Positions 1 through 10,100 of a DNA stretch of 64,000 nucleotides are shown one piece after another. Each line of letters begins with the position of its first letter. Positions within the stretch are counted from its first letter, which is position 1. The position numbers and the translations under genes are program-made. The notes under the pieces are model-generated. The model had not been told where the DNA came from and did not search any database. It saw only the letters and a list, made by a program, of their open reading frames with translations. Source of the stretch: an uncultured Bacilli bacterium (GTDB lineage Bacteria > Bacillota_I > Bacilli_A > RF39 > UBA660); the NCBI GenBank assembly GCA_934168245.1, contig CAKPMY010000008.1:3856-67855 (forward strand), given 5' to 3'.

Positions 1-1488
1 AACGGTTCCGGTAAAACGACACTTTTAAATATAATATCCGGCAGCGAAAAAGAAACTTCTGGAACCATCTCTATAAGGAAAAATGCTAAAGTAGGGTATT
101 TACCTCAACTAATTAAAAATAAAGATGAAAAAATAACTGTAAAAGATGTTTTATATGATGGTATAAAAAACTTGATTGCCTTACGTGATAAATTAGAAGA
201 GTACGAAGCAAAAATTACTAAAGCCGATGAATCTACAATCGAAAAAATAATAATCAGATATTCCAATCTTCAGACTGATTTTATTAATATGTCCGGTTAT
301 GAAATAGATGCTAAAGTAGAAAAAGTAATTAAAGGTTTTAAAATAAATAAAGAACTTCTTCCAAGAAAGTTTAATAGCCTATCAGGTGGAGAAAAAACTA
401 TCATTACTTTTGCTTCTATTATTATCTCTGAACCAGATATCTTACTTTTAGATGAGCCGACTAATCACTTAGATATTGATACTCTAGAATGGTTAGAGGA
501 ATACTTAAGAAACTATAAAGGATCAATTCTAATGATTTCTCATGATAGATACTTTTTAGATGAAGTCGCAACTAAAACTATTCTTTTAGAAAATGCTAAG
601 ATAAATATTTTTCATGGCAATTATACAAAATTTGTTCAAGAAAATGATGCTCGTATCGAAAAAGAATTTAAAGATTATAAGGATCAGCAAAAACAAATAA
701 AAGCCATGGAAGCCTCAATCAAACGACTAGAGGAGTATGGTAATCTTGCTAAAAACGAAATGTTTTTTAAACGTGCCGAAAGCATTAGAAAACGTCTAAA
801 TAAATTAGAAAGACTAGATAAACCAGTCGAAAAAGAAAAACTTCCGCTAACATTTTCTTCTAGTCGTTCTGGAAAAGAAGTCTTAAATTTAACTAAAATT
901 AATATTTCTTATCCAAACAAAGTAATATTAAAAGATGCCAATCTAAAAATCTTTTATCAAGATAAAGTCTGTTTACTAGGGCCAAATGGTTCTGGCAAAT
1001 CATCTCTTGTAAAGTATATTTTACAAAATTCTACTCATGGTACTAATGTCAAAATAGGCTATATTCCTCAAGAAATAATCTTTGAAAACGAAAGCAGTAC
1101 AATAATGGATGAAGCCAAACATTACTTTATAGGAGAAGAACATCATCTAAGAGCCGCTTTAAGTAAATTTTACTTCTTTAAAGATAACGTCTACAAAAGA
1201 ATTAAAAACTTATCAGGCGGGGAAAAAGTACGTTTAAAATTATTCTGTCTAATGCAATCTAACATTAATTTTCTAATACTAGACGAACCAACTAACCATA
1301 TAGATATAGAAACAAAAGAAATATTAGAAACAGCCTTAACTGAATATAAAGGAACTTTATTATTTATATCTCATGATCGTTATTTTATTAATACCTTATC
1401 TTCTAAAATAATTTATATAGAAGACAACAAATTAAAAGAAATACCTGGTAATTATGAAGATTATAAAAGGTATAAAAAGAGTAATTAA
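1..1488 (+). CDS. ABC-F family ATPase (5' end outside the window)
   Basis: This is a soluble ABC-F protein with two ATPase domains and no membrane segments. ABC-F proteins act on the ribosome, as translation factors or as antibiotic-protection factors. The frame is open from base 1, where the first Walker A (NGSGKTT) is already under way, so the N-terminus is missing. Seen in order: signature LSGGEKT near base 380, Walker B LLLDEPTNHLD, a charged inter-domain linker (about bases 640-830), a second Walker A GPNGSGKSS near 981, signature LSGGEKV near 1210 and a second LILDEPTNH. The linker, rich in Lys and Glu with an EYGN...FFKRAESIRKRL pattern, looks like that of resistance-type members (CplR/Lsa-like). 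That subtype is inference. The Nudix gene follows after 47 bp. Confidence 0.93.
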   Translation, partial: NGSGKTTLLNIISGSEKETSGTISIRKNAKVGYLPQLIKNKDEKITVKDVLYDGIKNLIALRDKLEEYEAKITKADESTIEKIIIRYSNLQTDFINMSGYEIDAKVEKVIKGFKINKELLPRKFNSLSGGEKTIITFASIIISEPDILLLDEPTNHLDIDTLEWLEEYLRNYKGSILMISHDRYFLDEVATKTILLENAKINIFHGNYTKFVQENDARIEKEFKDYKDQQKQIKAMEASIKRLEEYGNLAKNEMFFKRAESIRKRLNKLERLDKPVEKEKLPLTFSSSRSGKEVLNLTKINISYPNKVILKDANLKIFYQDKVCLLGPNGSGKSSLVKYILQNSTHGTNVKIGYIPQEIIFENESSTIMDEAKHYFIGEEHHLRAALSKFYFFKDNVYKRIKNLSGGEKVRLKLFCLMQSNINFLILDEPTNHIDIETKEILETALTEYKGTLLFISHDRYFINTLSSKIIYIEDNKLKEIPGNYEDYKRYKKSN

Positions 1489-1535
1489 AACCTATAAAAA
1501 ATAATATTTTATAAACAACGAAAGGAAAAATTAAT

Positions 1536-2048
1536 ATGAGAGAAATAATATATAATAATGACAATTTAAAAGAAAGTGAAATGACAAGAACTGTTACTAG
1601 AGCCAAAGTCATTTTAGTAAATTCACAAGATGAAATCTTACTGGCAAAAGGTTCAAATACCTACTTTTTAATAGGTGGCCATGTCGAAGAAAATGAATCA
1701 TTAGAAGACTGCCTAATAAGAGAGGTAAAAGAGGAAACTGGAATTGATTTACCTCATGAAGAAAGACTTCCTGTACTTAATATCAAATATTTATGTAAAG
1801 ATTACCCAACTCATGGAGAAAACACCTTATATATTGCTACTTACTTTTATACAAAGTGTGATATAAAGCCAGATTTAAGTTCTATAAATTTAACAGAAGA
1901 CGAAAAAAAAGGCGGGTTCCATTTAGAATATATTCCAAAAAAGGACATCATCAAAACTATAGAAGATTGTCTTCCTGTATGTACTAATGAAAAGGTAGCC
2001 ATAGATACCTTAGAAGCCATCAAAGAATATTTAAAAATATCTGCATAA
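1536..2048 (+). CDS. Nudix hydrolase
   Basis: A hydrolase of nucleoside diphosphates linked to another moiety; the substrate cannot be told from the sequence. A complete Nudix box is present in the first half: G-H-V-E-E-N-E, seven residues, then REVKEETGI, matching GX5EX7REUXEEXGU. The 170-aa length is normal for a single-domain Nudix enzyme. The start is preceded by a GAAAGGA Shine-Dalgarno. It lies 47 bp behind the ABC-F gene and 49 bp before a small membrane protein gene, and all three may be cotranscribed. No terminator is visible until about 2410. Confidence 0.93.
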   Translation: MREIIYNNDNLKESEMTRTVTRAKVILVNSQDEILLAKGSNTYFLIGGHVEENESLEDCLIREVKEETGIDLPHEERLPVLNIKYLCKDYPTHGENTLYIATYFYTKCDIKPDLSSINLTEDEKKGGFHLEYIPKKDIIKTIEDCLPVCTNEKVAIDTLEAIKEYLKISA

Positions 2049-2097
2049 CTTGTCAATTTAAAAATACTCAAGTATAATCTACTTAAGGAGCGATATA

Positions 2098-2307
2098 ATG
2101 AAAAAGCAACTAATACTGCAATTACTATCAATTATTTCTATGGTACTAGGCCTATTAGCACTTCTTTATTATCAAAAGCTAAGTAAAAAAGAAGCTCAAG
2201 AAAAGAAAATAGCCCTAAAAAAAGCCTATCAAAAGAAAGAAATAATCTGTTTCTATTTAGGACTAATATTTGAAATAATAGGTCTACTTCTATTGATGTT
2301 TATTTAA
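2098..2307 (+). CDS. small two-TM membrane protein
   Basis: Unrecognised 69-aa protein. Two hydrophobic segments (about residues 4-24 and 50-68) flank a Lys/Glu-rich cytoplasmic-looking loop (KLSKKEAQEKK...), which predicts a hairpin membrane protein. A consensus AAGGAG Shine-Dalgarno sits at 2086-2091 with good spacing, so it is likely expressed. A terminator follows about 100 bp downstream. Function unknown. Confidence 0.7.
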   Translation: MKKQLILQLLSIISMVLGLLALLYYQKLSKKEAQEKKIALKKAYQKKEIICFYLGLIFEIIGLLLLMFI

Positions 2308-2409
2308 GTAACTATAATTATAAAATTTTTCTAAACAAAAAACGAATTAAACATCAAAAAACAGCCAACACATAAATAAAAGTCAGCACCAAAAAAGAAA
2401 AATTCAAGT

Positions 2410-2444
2410 AAAGAGTATTTAAAAAAATAATACTCTTTTATTTT
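2410..2444 (+). terminator. intrinsic terminator
   Basis: GAGTATT (2413-2419) pairs with AATACTC (2429-2435), extended by flanking A/T pairs and followed by TTTTATTTT. It closes the ABC-F/Nudix/membrane-protein unit and lies just before the 2481 gene. Confidence 0.75.
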
Positions 2445-2480
2445 GTCTCTAAAATATGATAAACTATCTATGGTGATACA

Positions 2481-4016
2481 ATGGATGAATCAAGAGGACA
2501 AAAGGGTGGGCATAACGATTTAAAAAGAGCAATGCTTATTAGTCGAAAAGAGTTAGAAAAATTAAAAGCCTTTGCCGAGGAACAAGAATTAAAGGAACTA
2601 GAAAGCAGAGTAAAAAAAGCACAATTAAAAACCTTTCTAAAGATTAGTCCCATTATTATAACTGGGACAGTACTTAAAACATTATCTGGTAGTACTCATA
2701 ATGAAGCAACATCTCCTTTAATACTACCTAAGAGTTCCGAAGAAGACTATAAAAAACAGATATTTCTTACTCCCGATAAAAATAATAACTTTATCGAGGT
2801 TGATATAAAAACAAGTGAGTTTACTAAGAACCGTGTAAATGTAAATAATACTAATCTTGAAAATTTACTCAACAATCATAACCCAATGAAGAAAAAGACA
2901 ACACCTGTTGAAGTAATTGAAATAGATCAAACTAAAATACCTATTAAAGAAACAACTAAAGATGATACTCTTGATCTAGATAAATTAAAAAATAAAGAAA
3001 TTGTCAGTCAATATGAAGAAAAGTTAAAAGATGCTAGAAGTAGTCTTAAAGACTTAATGTATGAATATAAAGTAATAGAGGAAATGTCCAAAACAACAAA
3101 CACTTCTAAAGAACTAGAAGAATTACTAGATAGATTAAATGCACTCATAAAAAAACTCGATGAATTAAAACAAAAACTATCTCTAGATATTTCTGATACC
3201 TACGACTTAAACTACATCAAAGATCTAGCCTCGACTTATATAACATCTTTTGAAAATAAAGAGATAATTGATGAAATAAAAGATTCTTCCTTATACATTT
3301 TAATTTCTAGTAAAGTTACTGAACTAAAACTAGAAGAAGAACTTCTGGCTATGAAATTAGAAGATCGCAAAGAAGAATTAAAAATGGATGAATATCATAT
3401 AAATGAAATGAAGGATAAGTTTGACGACTATCAAAACTTCAATGTTCAACTAATGAAACTTCAAGCCGAACAAGATATTCTAGCAAAAGACTTAAAAGAA
3501 AAAATTGCCTCATCTGTAACAGTTCAAGAAAGAGTAGAAGTAACTACTAGATTCTTAAACACTCAGGCTAGAAATCTTAATAGACTCTTAAGACCTCAAT
3601 TATTGTTACGAAGTCCAAGAAGTGCTAGAAGAATGGCCACCGCAACCGCTAGTTACCTACGTTTTATGCGCAATGTCCTAAGGCCAAGAAGAGAAACACA
3701 TCATTATCGTGTCTTTGAAGTAGCCGATTATTCTAAAGAAATTGAATATAGTATTCAAGAATTAGATAGAGGTTTAGACTTATTAAAAAAGTCCGCAACT
3801 GAATTAAAAAGAATGCTTAACGACTTTGAACGTGACTATAAAGAATATTTAGATAATAAAGAAGTAAAAGAATTATTATCTAATCTAGAAGAAGTCTATT
3901 CATCCTTAAAAGAAAAAGAAGATGACTTATTAAGAATAAAAAAAGAACAAGAAAAAAATCTTGAAGAATCAAAAGCCAAAACGGCTTATGTAAAAAGATA
4001 TGAACAAATAGATTAA
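2481..4016 (+). CDS. coiled-coil protein of unknown function
   Basis: Unrecognised 511-aa, highly charged protein. Residues 1-50 are Lys/Glu-rich helix. A short hydrophobic stretch (about 54-70, ISPIIITGTVLKTL) could be a membrane or signal-like segment. A Ser/Thr/Asn-rich linker follows to about 170, and then long heptad-like coiled coils run to the C-terminus, with a basic patch around 370-400 (RLLRPQLLLRSPRSARR). The start is set by GGTGAT 5 bp upstream. It sits alone between a terminator and the mraY promoter. The architecture suggests a structural or envelope-associated protein, but nothing identifies a function. Confidence 0.85.
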   Translation: MDESRGQKGGHNDLKRAMLISRKELEKLKAFAEEQELKELESRVKKAQLKTFLKISPIIITGTVLKTLSGSTHNEATSPLILPKSSEEDYKKQIFLTPDKNNNFIEVDIKTSEFTKNRVNVNNTNLENLLNNHNPMKKKTTPVEVIEIDQTKIPIKETTKDDTLDLDKLKNKEIVSQYEEKLKDARSSLKDLMYEYKVIEEMSKTTNTSKELEELLDRLNALIKKLDELKQKLSLDISDTYDLNYIKDLASTYITSFENKEIIDEIKDSSLYILISSKVTELKLEEELLAMKLEDRKEELKMDEYHINEMKDKFDDYQNFNVQLMKLQAEQDILAKDLKEKIASSVTVQERVEVTTRFLNTQARNLNRLLRPQLLLRSPRSARRMATATASYLRFMRNVLRPRRETHHYRVFEVADYSKEIEYSIQELDRGLDLLKKSATELKRMLNDFERDYKEYLDNKEVKELLSNLEEVYSSLKEKEDDLLRIKKEQEKNLEESKAKTAYVKRYEQID

Positions 4017-4068
4017 CTGTAAACTTTTGTATAAATTTGTCTATTTTTTCATAATGCTAATTTGATTA

Positions 4069-4077
4069 TGATATAAT
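4069..4077 (+). promoter_or_regulatory. extended -10 promoter of mraY
   Basis: TG-A-TATAAT, an extended -10 element, lies 27 bp before the mraY start. No good -35 hexamer is seen 16-18 bp upstream, which is acceptable for an extended -10 promoter. Confidence 0.55.
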
Positions 4078-4103
4078 ATTGCAAGAGAAATGGAGTGACA
4101 AAG

Positions 4104-5084
4104 ATGTTACTATTAACAAAAGCCGTAGTTGCTATTATGATTGGATTTCTAATGTCCGCTGGCCTAGGATTAATTTTAGTGCCATGTCTAAAAAAACTAC
4201 GAGTAGGACAAAAAATAAGTATATTTGTAGGGGAAACACATCGTAAAAAAGAAGGAACTCCTACTATGGGTGGTTTAATATTTATCTTACCAACCATAAT
4301 TGCGACCATTGCCTTAGTCTTAATGGGAAAAATATCTTATACATCTAACTTAGGTATAGTTCTCCTAGTATTTTTAGGTTATGCCTGTATTGGATTTTTA
4401 GATGACTTTTTATCAATTAGAAAAGGTAACAACGAAGGTTTAACTACTTATCAAAAATTATTTATGCAAGTTTTAATTGCTATAGGTTTCTTCTATATCT
4501 ATATGCGTTCTGGTGGTCAAACATCTTGGGTAGTTGGAACTCTACATATTGATCTAGAAATGGGCTGGCTATATGGACTATTTATCTTATTTGTACTAGT
4601 AGGAGCCTCAAATGCCGTAAATATAACTGATGGACTAGATGGTCTAGCCGGCGGCCTTTCAGCCATAGCCTTTATCGCTTTCAGTTTAATCTCCTTAATG
4701 GTTGGCTTTGAAGATATTGGTATCTTTAGTTTAATTCTTGTAGGTAGTATTGTAGGTTTCTTAATTTATAATACTTATCCTGCCAAAATATTTATGGGTG
4801 ATACCGGTTCTCTTGCTCTTGGTGGAGTGATGGGAGCAATCGCCATTCTAACTCATAGAGAATTAACTCTTCTAGTAGTTGCCAGTGTCTTTGTAATCGA
4901 AACTTTATCCGTAATAATTCAAACTATATCAGTGCAATTATTTCATAAAAAGATATTCTTAATGAGTCCCTTACATCATCATTTTGAAAAACTAGGCTGG
5001 AAAGAAACTGATATTGTAAAATTGTTCTGGGTATGTGGTCTAATATTATCAATGGCTGGTATCATATTTGGAGTATGGTTATAA
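4104..5084 (+). CDS. mraY: phospho-N-acetylmuramoyl-pentapeptide transferase MraY
   Basis: Integral membrane enzyme that moves phospho-MurNAc-pentapeptide from UDP to undecaprenyl phosphate, making lipid I. About ten TM segments are visible. Family motifs present are GTPTMGG near the N-terminus, the Asp pair FLDDFLS, NITDGLDGLAGG, FMGDTGSLALGG and the C-terminal MSPLHHHFE loop. The product is 326 aa, normal for MraY. The frame also opens at a GTG at 4095, but that GTG is part of the GGAGTG Shine-Dalgarno (4092-4095), so ATG 4104 is the start. A hairpin terminator overlaps the stop codon. The SEDS gene follows, but murD, the usual gene between them, is absent. Confidence 0.97.
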   Translation: MLLLTKAVVAIMIGFLMSAGLGLILVPCLKKLRVGQKISIFVGETHRKKEGTPTMGGLIFILPTIIATIALVLMGKISYTSNLGIVLLVFLGYACIGFLDDFLSIRKGNNEGLTTYQKLFMQVLIAIGFFYIYMRSGGQTSWVVGTLHIDLEMGWLYGLFILFVLVGASNAVNITDGLDGLAGGLSAIAFIAFSLISLMVGFEDIGIFSLILVGSIVGFLIYNTYPAKIFMGDTGSLALGGVMGAIAILTHRELTLLVVASVFVIETLSVIIQTISVQLFHKKIFLMSPLHHHFEKLGWKETDIVKLFWVCGLILSMAGIIFGVWL

Positions 5085-5103
5085 GTCCCTTAGGACTTTT
5101 TTC
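5083..5103 (+). terminator. intrinsic terminator of mraY
   Basis: AAGTCC (5083-5088), loop CTTA, GGACTT (5093-5098), followed by a T-run. The stem starts inside the stop codon. Confidence 0.8.
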
Positions 5104-5134
5104 TTTATTTATATTTAGGTTTAGGAGGTAAAAA

Positions 5135-5194
5135 ATGCTTGATTCCATAAATACTACCCAAACTTTTTTTAAAGAAGAACAACATACAAAATAG
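5135..5194 (+). CDS. possible 19-codon mini-ORF
   Basis: A short frame, MLDSINTTQTFFKEEQHTK, starts 6 bp behind a perfect AGGAGG (5123-5128) and ends with TAG directly against the 5' arm of a long terminator hairpin. It has no recognised homologue. It may be a real small protein, a leader peptide that influences read-through into the SEDS gene, or the remnant of a lost gene. No promoter is clear between the mraY terminator and this ORF. Confidence 0.4.
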   Translation: MLDSINTTQTFFKEEQHTK

Positions 5195-5246
5195 AACTCT
5201 ATAATAAACTATCTCTAAATTGAATAGTTTACTATAGAGTTTTTTC
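5195..5246 (+). terminator. long intrinsic terminator or attenuator
   Basis: An 18-bp stem with one mismatch: 5195-5212 pairs with 5224-5241, with an 11-nt loop and then a T-tract. It begins right after the stop of the 19-codon ORF and precedes the SEDS gene by about 110 bp. Confidence 0.8.
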
Positions 5247-5358
5247 TTTCCAAAACACTCCTCTTTTCCAACATACTTTTTTATTGTTCCCATAACAAAT
5301 ATCAGTTTCATAGGTAATTTGTCTATCCAAAAAACATATAATTAATAAGGTGATAAGT

Positions 5359-6447
5359 ATGCAAAAGAAAATAGATAAAATTCTCTTCTTCACCAGTATT
5401 ATTTTATCTTTATTTGGTATTGTAATGATCTATTCTGCTTCTAGTATCTGGGCCGAGTATAAATTTAATGACTCATTTCATTATCTAAAGTATCAAGCCA
5501 TCTTTTTTCTAGTTGGAGTAATTATCATGTTAATAATTTCTAAAATAGACTATAAACTTTATTATGAAAAAGCCAATCTTATTTTATCTATTTGTCTTAT
5601 TCTACTGATTCTTGTTTTAATACCTGGAATAGGTAGTATCAGAAATGGTTCTAGATCTTGGTTTGGAATAGGTCCTTTTGGTATTCAACCTAGTGAAGCC
5701 GCCAAACTTGGTTTAATTATTTTTACAAGTAAATATCTCTCTAAAAGTAATAAATTCTTAAAAAGTTATAAACAAGGAGTCTTTCCTATACTTGGTATAA
5801 CTCTTCTTATCTTTTTTCTTATAATGCTTCAACCTGATCTTGGAACTGGTGTAATTTTAGTTATGTCAATCATCTCTTTATTATTTATTGCCGGTGTAAA
5901 TATGAAATTCTTTTTAGGTATTGGTATCCTAGGTATAATAGGCATTGCCATTCTAATAATAATTGCTCCTTATCGAATGGATAGAATAACTTCTTTTATA
6001 AATCCTTGGAATGATGCTCTAGGTACTGGTTTCCAAATAATTCAAAGTTTATATGCGATTGGTCCTGGAGGACTACTTGGTACTGGCTTTTTAAACTCAG
6101 TCCAAAAACATTTTTATCTTCCAGAACCACAAACAGATTTTATATTTTCTATTATCGCTGAAGAGTTTGGCGTAGCCGGAGCCTTTATCGTAACCGGTCT
6201 ATTTTCACTAATCCTTTGGCGAGGTATAAAAATAGCCCTAAACTCTAAAGATTTATTTTCTAAATATTTATCCTTCGGTATGATTTTTCAAATTATTTTT
6301 CAAACTCTAATGAACCTAATGGTCGTAATTGGTCTAATTCCTGTAACTGGTGTAACTTTACCATTTTTATCCTATGGAGGAAGTTCTCTACTTATTTCAA
6401 TGACCAGTATAGGTATTCTTTTAAATATATCTAAGTATAATACCTAA
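5359..6447 (+). CDS. SEDS-family glycosyltransferase (FtsW/RodA/SpoVE)
   Basis: Membrane peptidoglycan polymerase of the SEDS family, which joins lipid II units together with a class B PBP. About ten TM segments are visible. Family marks include MIYSASS in TM1, the NGSRSWFGIG...QPSEAAKL loop, QPDLGTG, FINPWND...GTGFQIIQS, PEPQTDFIFSIIAEE and a C-terminal PVTGVTLPFLSYGGSS. The position next to mraY favours FtsW over RodA, but the paralogue cannot be fixed from sequence alone. GTG 5350 is part of the AAGGTGAT Shine-Dalgarno, so ATG 5359 is the start, giving 362 aa. A terminator follows. Confidence 0.94.
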   Translation: MQKKIDKILFFTSIILSLFGIVMIYSASSIWAEYKFNDSFHYLKYQAIFFLVGVIIMLIISKIDYKLYYEKANLILSICLILLILVLIPGIGSIRNGSRSWFGIGPFGIQPSEAAKLGLIIFTSKYLSKSNKFLKSYKQGVFPILGITLLIFFLIMLQPDLGTGVILVMSIISLLFIAGVNMKFFLGIGILGIIGIAILIIIAPYRMDRITSFINPWNDALGTGFQIIQSLYAIGPGGLLGTGFLNSVQKHFYLPEPQTDFIFSIIAEEFGVAGAFIVTGLFSLILWRGIKIALNSKDLFSKYLSFGMIFQIIFQTLMNLMVVIGLIPVTGVTLPFLSYGGSSLLISMTSIGILLNISKYNT

Positions 6448-6488
6448 AGTATAATAACTTACTTATAAAAAATATTGATTTTTAAATT

Positions 6489-6514
6489 AAGGTACTTATA
6501 GTATCTTTTTAATT
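6489..6514 (+). terminator. intrinsic terminator of the SEDS gene
   Basis: AAGGTACT (6489-6496), loop TAT, AGTATCTT (6500-6507) with one G-U pair, followed by TTTAATTTT. Confidence 0.6.
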
Positions 6515-7150
6515 TTACCAAAATATTCTCCACATTATATTCTAAACATTCTAGCCATTAAATTACTTTAATAGATATATTATAGGTAAAATAATGTATA
6601 AGGAATATTGATATTTACAGTAATGATTGGTAATATAAAACATATAGAAAAAACATCGACATGGTATAATATATCAAAAAATGAAAAATCACCTCTAAAA
6701 ATAACATAAAAATTATAATGAGAATAACAGTGCCTCTATTTTTCAAAAAGTTCCTAGAACAAATTTAAACTTGAAAAATTTAATAACAAATTTTGACAAA
6801 AGACTTGACACAAACTCTAAAAATGGTAAGAATATCTAGTAACAAATTTGAAAAAATTATAATCTAAAATTCAAACTAATTACAATTAAATATTACTAAT
6901 ATAATATTCAAAACACCTGCTAGAATATTTAGATATTAATTGATAATGAATAAAAGTAAGGCCAGTTAATGAAAACACTGTATAGTAGTTATTTAGAAAA
7001 AAAGTATTAGACGAGTGCTTTTATGAAATTTAAAAGAATTAGATAAGATTATTAATAAAAATTAATCATATAATCAATATCGTATGCTATTACCAAAACA
7101 TAAACATCTAAAGTTTAAAAAAGAGTATAAAATAAAAAATAAATAATTAA
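6515..7150. other. long AT-rich gap without genes
   Basis: About 640 bp with no ORF that has a ribosome site. Two overlapping TTGACA hexamers near 6795-6815 lack a convincing -10 at 16-18 bp. No strong hairpin, repeat or RNA gene is seen. The base composition is even more A-rich than the neighbouring genes. It separates the cell-wall genes from the LRR/RCC1 pair and may be the edge of an acquired segment or decayed sequence. Confidence 0.6.
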
Positions 7151-7162
7151 ATAGGAGTAAAT

Positions 7163-10100
7163 ATGGAAAATGAAAAATTAGTTATTATTTTAAATCTATT
7201 AGAAAAGTTGTATCCCGAAAAGAAGGTCTTCTCATTGGAAGCTGTTTCAGGAAAATTGGAATCAAGAATTAAAAACTACATAAAAAGTAATAATATAAAC
7301 TCAGTCGAAGAATTTTTAAATATGTATGGATACGAAAAAATAGCAGCCAGTGCCGTACACGATCTAAGATCTAGTGTTAAATTTTCACCTGGAAATGAAC
7401 CACCTGAAATTAAAGAAAATATTGATAGTATTTTAACAAGATTAGCAGAGTATTATCCGAATAAGACAATAGAAAAATCTATAGTTAATGAACACAAAAA
7501 ATTATCACAACATATAACTGGTATGTATCTATGGCTTGGATATGATAATGCTTCTGATTTTTTAAGAGCCTATGGATATACATATAATATTAATGTTAAA
7601 GGCGGAAGGCCAAGTACTAGCAAACATAACGAATTATTAGAATATCTTAAAAGTAAATATAAAGATAACCCTCTAAATAATTATGATGAATTAAAGTCAT
7701 TAGAAGAAGAATATGCTCAAGATTTAGATAAGTATGGTAGAATGGCAAATAGACTTTTTGGCATGTCTTTAAATAAAAAATTAATTGAGTTAGGAATATT
7801 AATAGATCTAAAAGCAAAAAAAGCCCAAGAAGAAGAGAAAATCAAAGAGGACAAAAAGAAAAAAATGTTAGAACTCAAGGCAGAAATAGCCCTTGAAGAA
7901 GAAAAAATTAAACAAGAAAAAAACAAACAAGTGCAGTTTGAAAATACAATTTGTGCTCTTTGTGATAAAAATCATAATATAAAAAAAATAGATTACGAAT
8001 TAGAAGGAATGGAGCAAAAAGTATATAATATGATTTATGGATACTATAAGACCTATCATTCTTTTCCAAAACCTCGCTTTTACTATAGCCAGCTTTCTAG
8101 TAATGATTATGATGAGGCATTGCTCGCTATAAAATCATTAGAAGATAAAGGAATAATTTATAAAGATATAGAAAAAGCAAATAAAGAGTTATTTTATAAA
8201 TTGTTTAGAGAAAAGTATGCCACTGGTTATGTAGTAGTTGAAAAACATGAGCCGTTAGAGAAAGAACTGGAAAAACTGTATAATATTATTTATGAATATT
8301 ATGAAAAATATAATAACTTTCCTGATACTTATGTACTTATAAGCCAGCTACCATCTATAAATTATAATAAAATAATACAAGATCTAGAAACTCTTGAACA
8401 AATGAATTTGCTTTATGATGCTACTAAAAATAACTTATCTAAATTATTAGAAGAATTACATAAGAGATATACAAATTGCGGATTTAAAAGCAAGGATATA
8501 GATAGCTTGAGGATGGAAAACTTAGATTTGCCAATAAATAAATCAAACGATTGGACCATGAAACTTTATAATACACTAAATGAAGACTTTTTCTATGAGC
8601 AAGGCCTTTTGAAAAAAAATAGTAAGATGTGCTTAGAAAAACCAGATATTCAGAAGAATGATTTAGAATTGGAAAAATTTAATTTTAAGCCTGAGATATA
8701 TTATGTAAATGAACTTAACTTAACGAAAGATGAGGCAACCAACTGGAAATACAATTCGGATTTCTTTCATCGAGATACTGAAATTAATATAGAAGATTAT
8801 TTAGGTAACGATGAACATATAACAATACCAGCCACAATCGATAATAAAAGAGTCGTGTCGGTAAAAATTAAAAATCCTAAAGTTACAACCATTGAAATAC
8901 CAGGAAGTATTAAAAAAGTTGATTTAAGACTTGATTTATCAAATATAAGAACATTGATTATTGGAGAGGGAATAGAAGACGTAAATATACAAGCCAAAAA
9001 CACTTCTATAATAAAAGCATCTAAAAGTGTTGTAAAAGTAAATTATTTAGGAAGTACTAAATGGTATGGAAATCAGGATGATTTAGTTATTGTTGGAAGT
9101 ACTTTATGTGGATATAATTTAGACCATGAAGTATTAAAGGTTCCAGAAGGAATTAAAGCAATAGGTAATTTTACTGGTAATAGTCTATTGAAGAAAGTTA
9201 TTTTACCTGATAGTGTTACGACAATTAATGATTATGCTTTTAGTAGTAGTGGTTTTTCCAATCTAGAGGAAATAGTGTACACACCTTCACTTATTAATTT
9301 TGGATATGATGTTTTCTCTAAAGCATTCTTAGAAAAAAACAATACTGATTTACTTATTATTAATAATAATTTAGTGTTATCTAATGTCAAAGAAAAACAT
9401 CTGATTATTCCGGAAGGTATTAAAAAAATATGTAGTTATGCATTTAAGAGCAATAAAACAATCGAAAAAATTGAATTGCCAAATAGTCTAGGCGAAATAG
9501 GTGATTATGCTTTTTATAAATGTTCCAATTTAAAATCAATAAGCATTCCAGATAGTGTTAAAAAAATCGGTTGCTGTAGTTTTGAACAGTGTGAAAAATT
9601 AAGTGATATAAAACTATCTAATAGGTTAGAAGTCATAGAAGGAAGAACATTTAAAGATTGCAAAAAACTTACAAGTGTTACAGGTTTAAACTCTCTAAGA
9701 AAAATAGAACATAGTGCCTTTGATAATTGTAGCAAACTAAAGACAATACAATTCAATAATAGCCTGAAAATGATTTCCAAAGAAGCCTTTAAAAATTGTG
9801 AATCATTAGAAGAAATAGTTCTACCAGAAATAGTGGAATCAAGGGCTTTTGAAAATTGTAGTGGATTAAAGACTGTGTATCTTAATGATAAGATGAAAAT
9901 AATTGCTGATAATACATTTGGAAATTGTATAAGTTTAAAAGAAGTAGTATTTAATACTGACCTAAAAGAAATTGGTTCATCTGCATTTTCTAATTGCCTC
10001 GAGTTGAATAATATAAAACTTCCAAGTACATTAGAAAAAATAGACAGTTATGCTTTTAGCAACTGCAAAAAAATAGATGAAATAAATATAACTGACTCTG

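Noticed and set aside
4095..4103. GTG start upstream of mraY ATG
   Set aside because: The GTG belongs to the GGAGTG ribosome site, so it cannot be the start. The same reasoning was used for GTG 5350, GTG 22872, GTG 42300 and GTG 57715/57736.
6780..6830. TTGACA promoter pair in the long gap
   Set aside because: No -10 hexamer at 16-18 bp and no ORF or RNA structure downstream.
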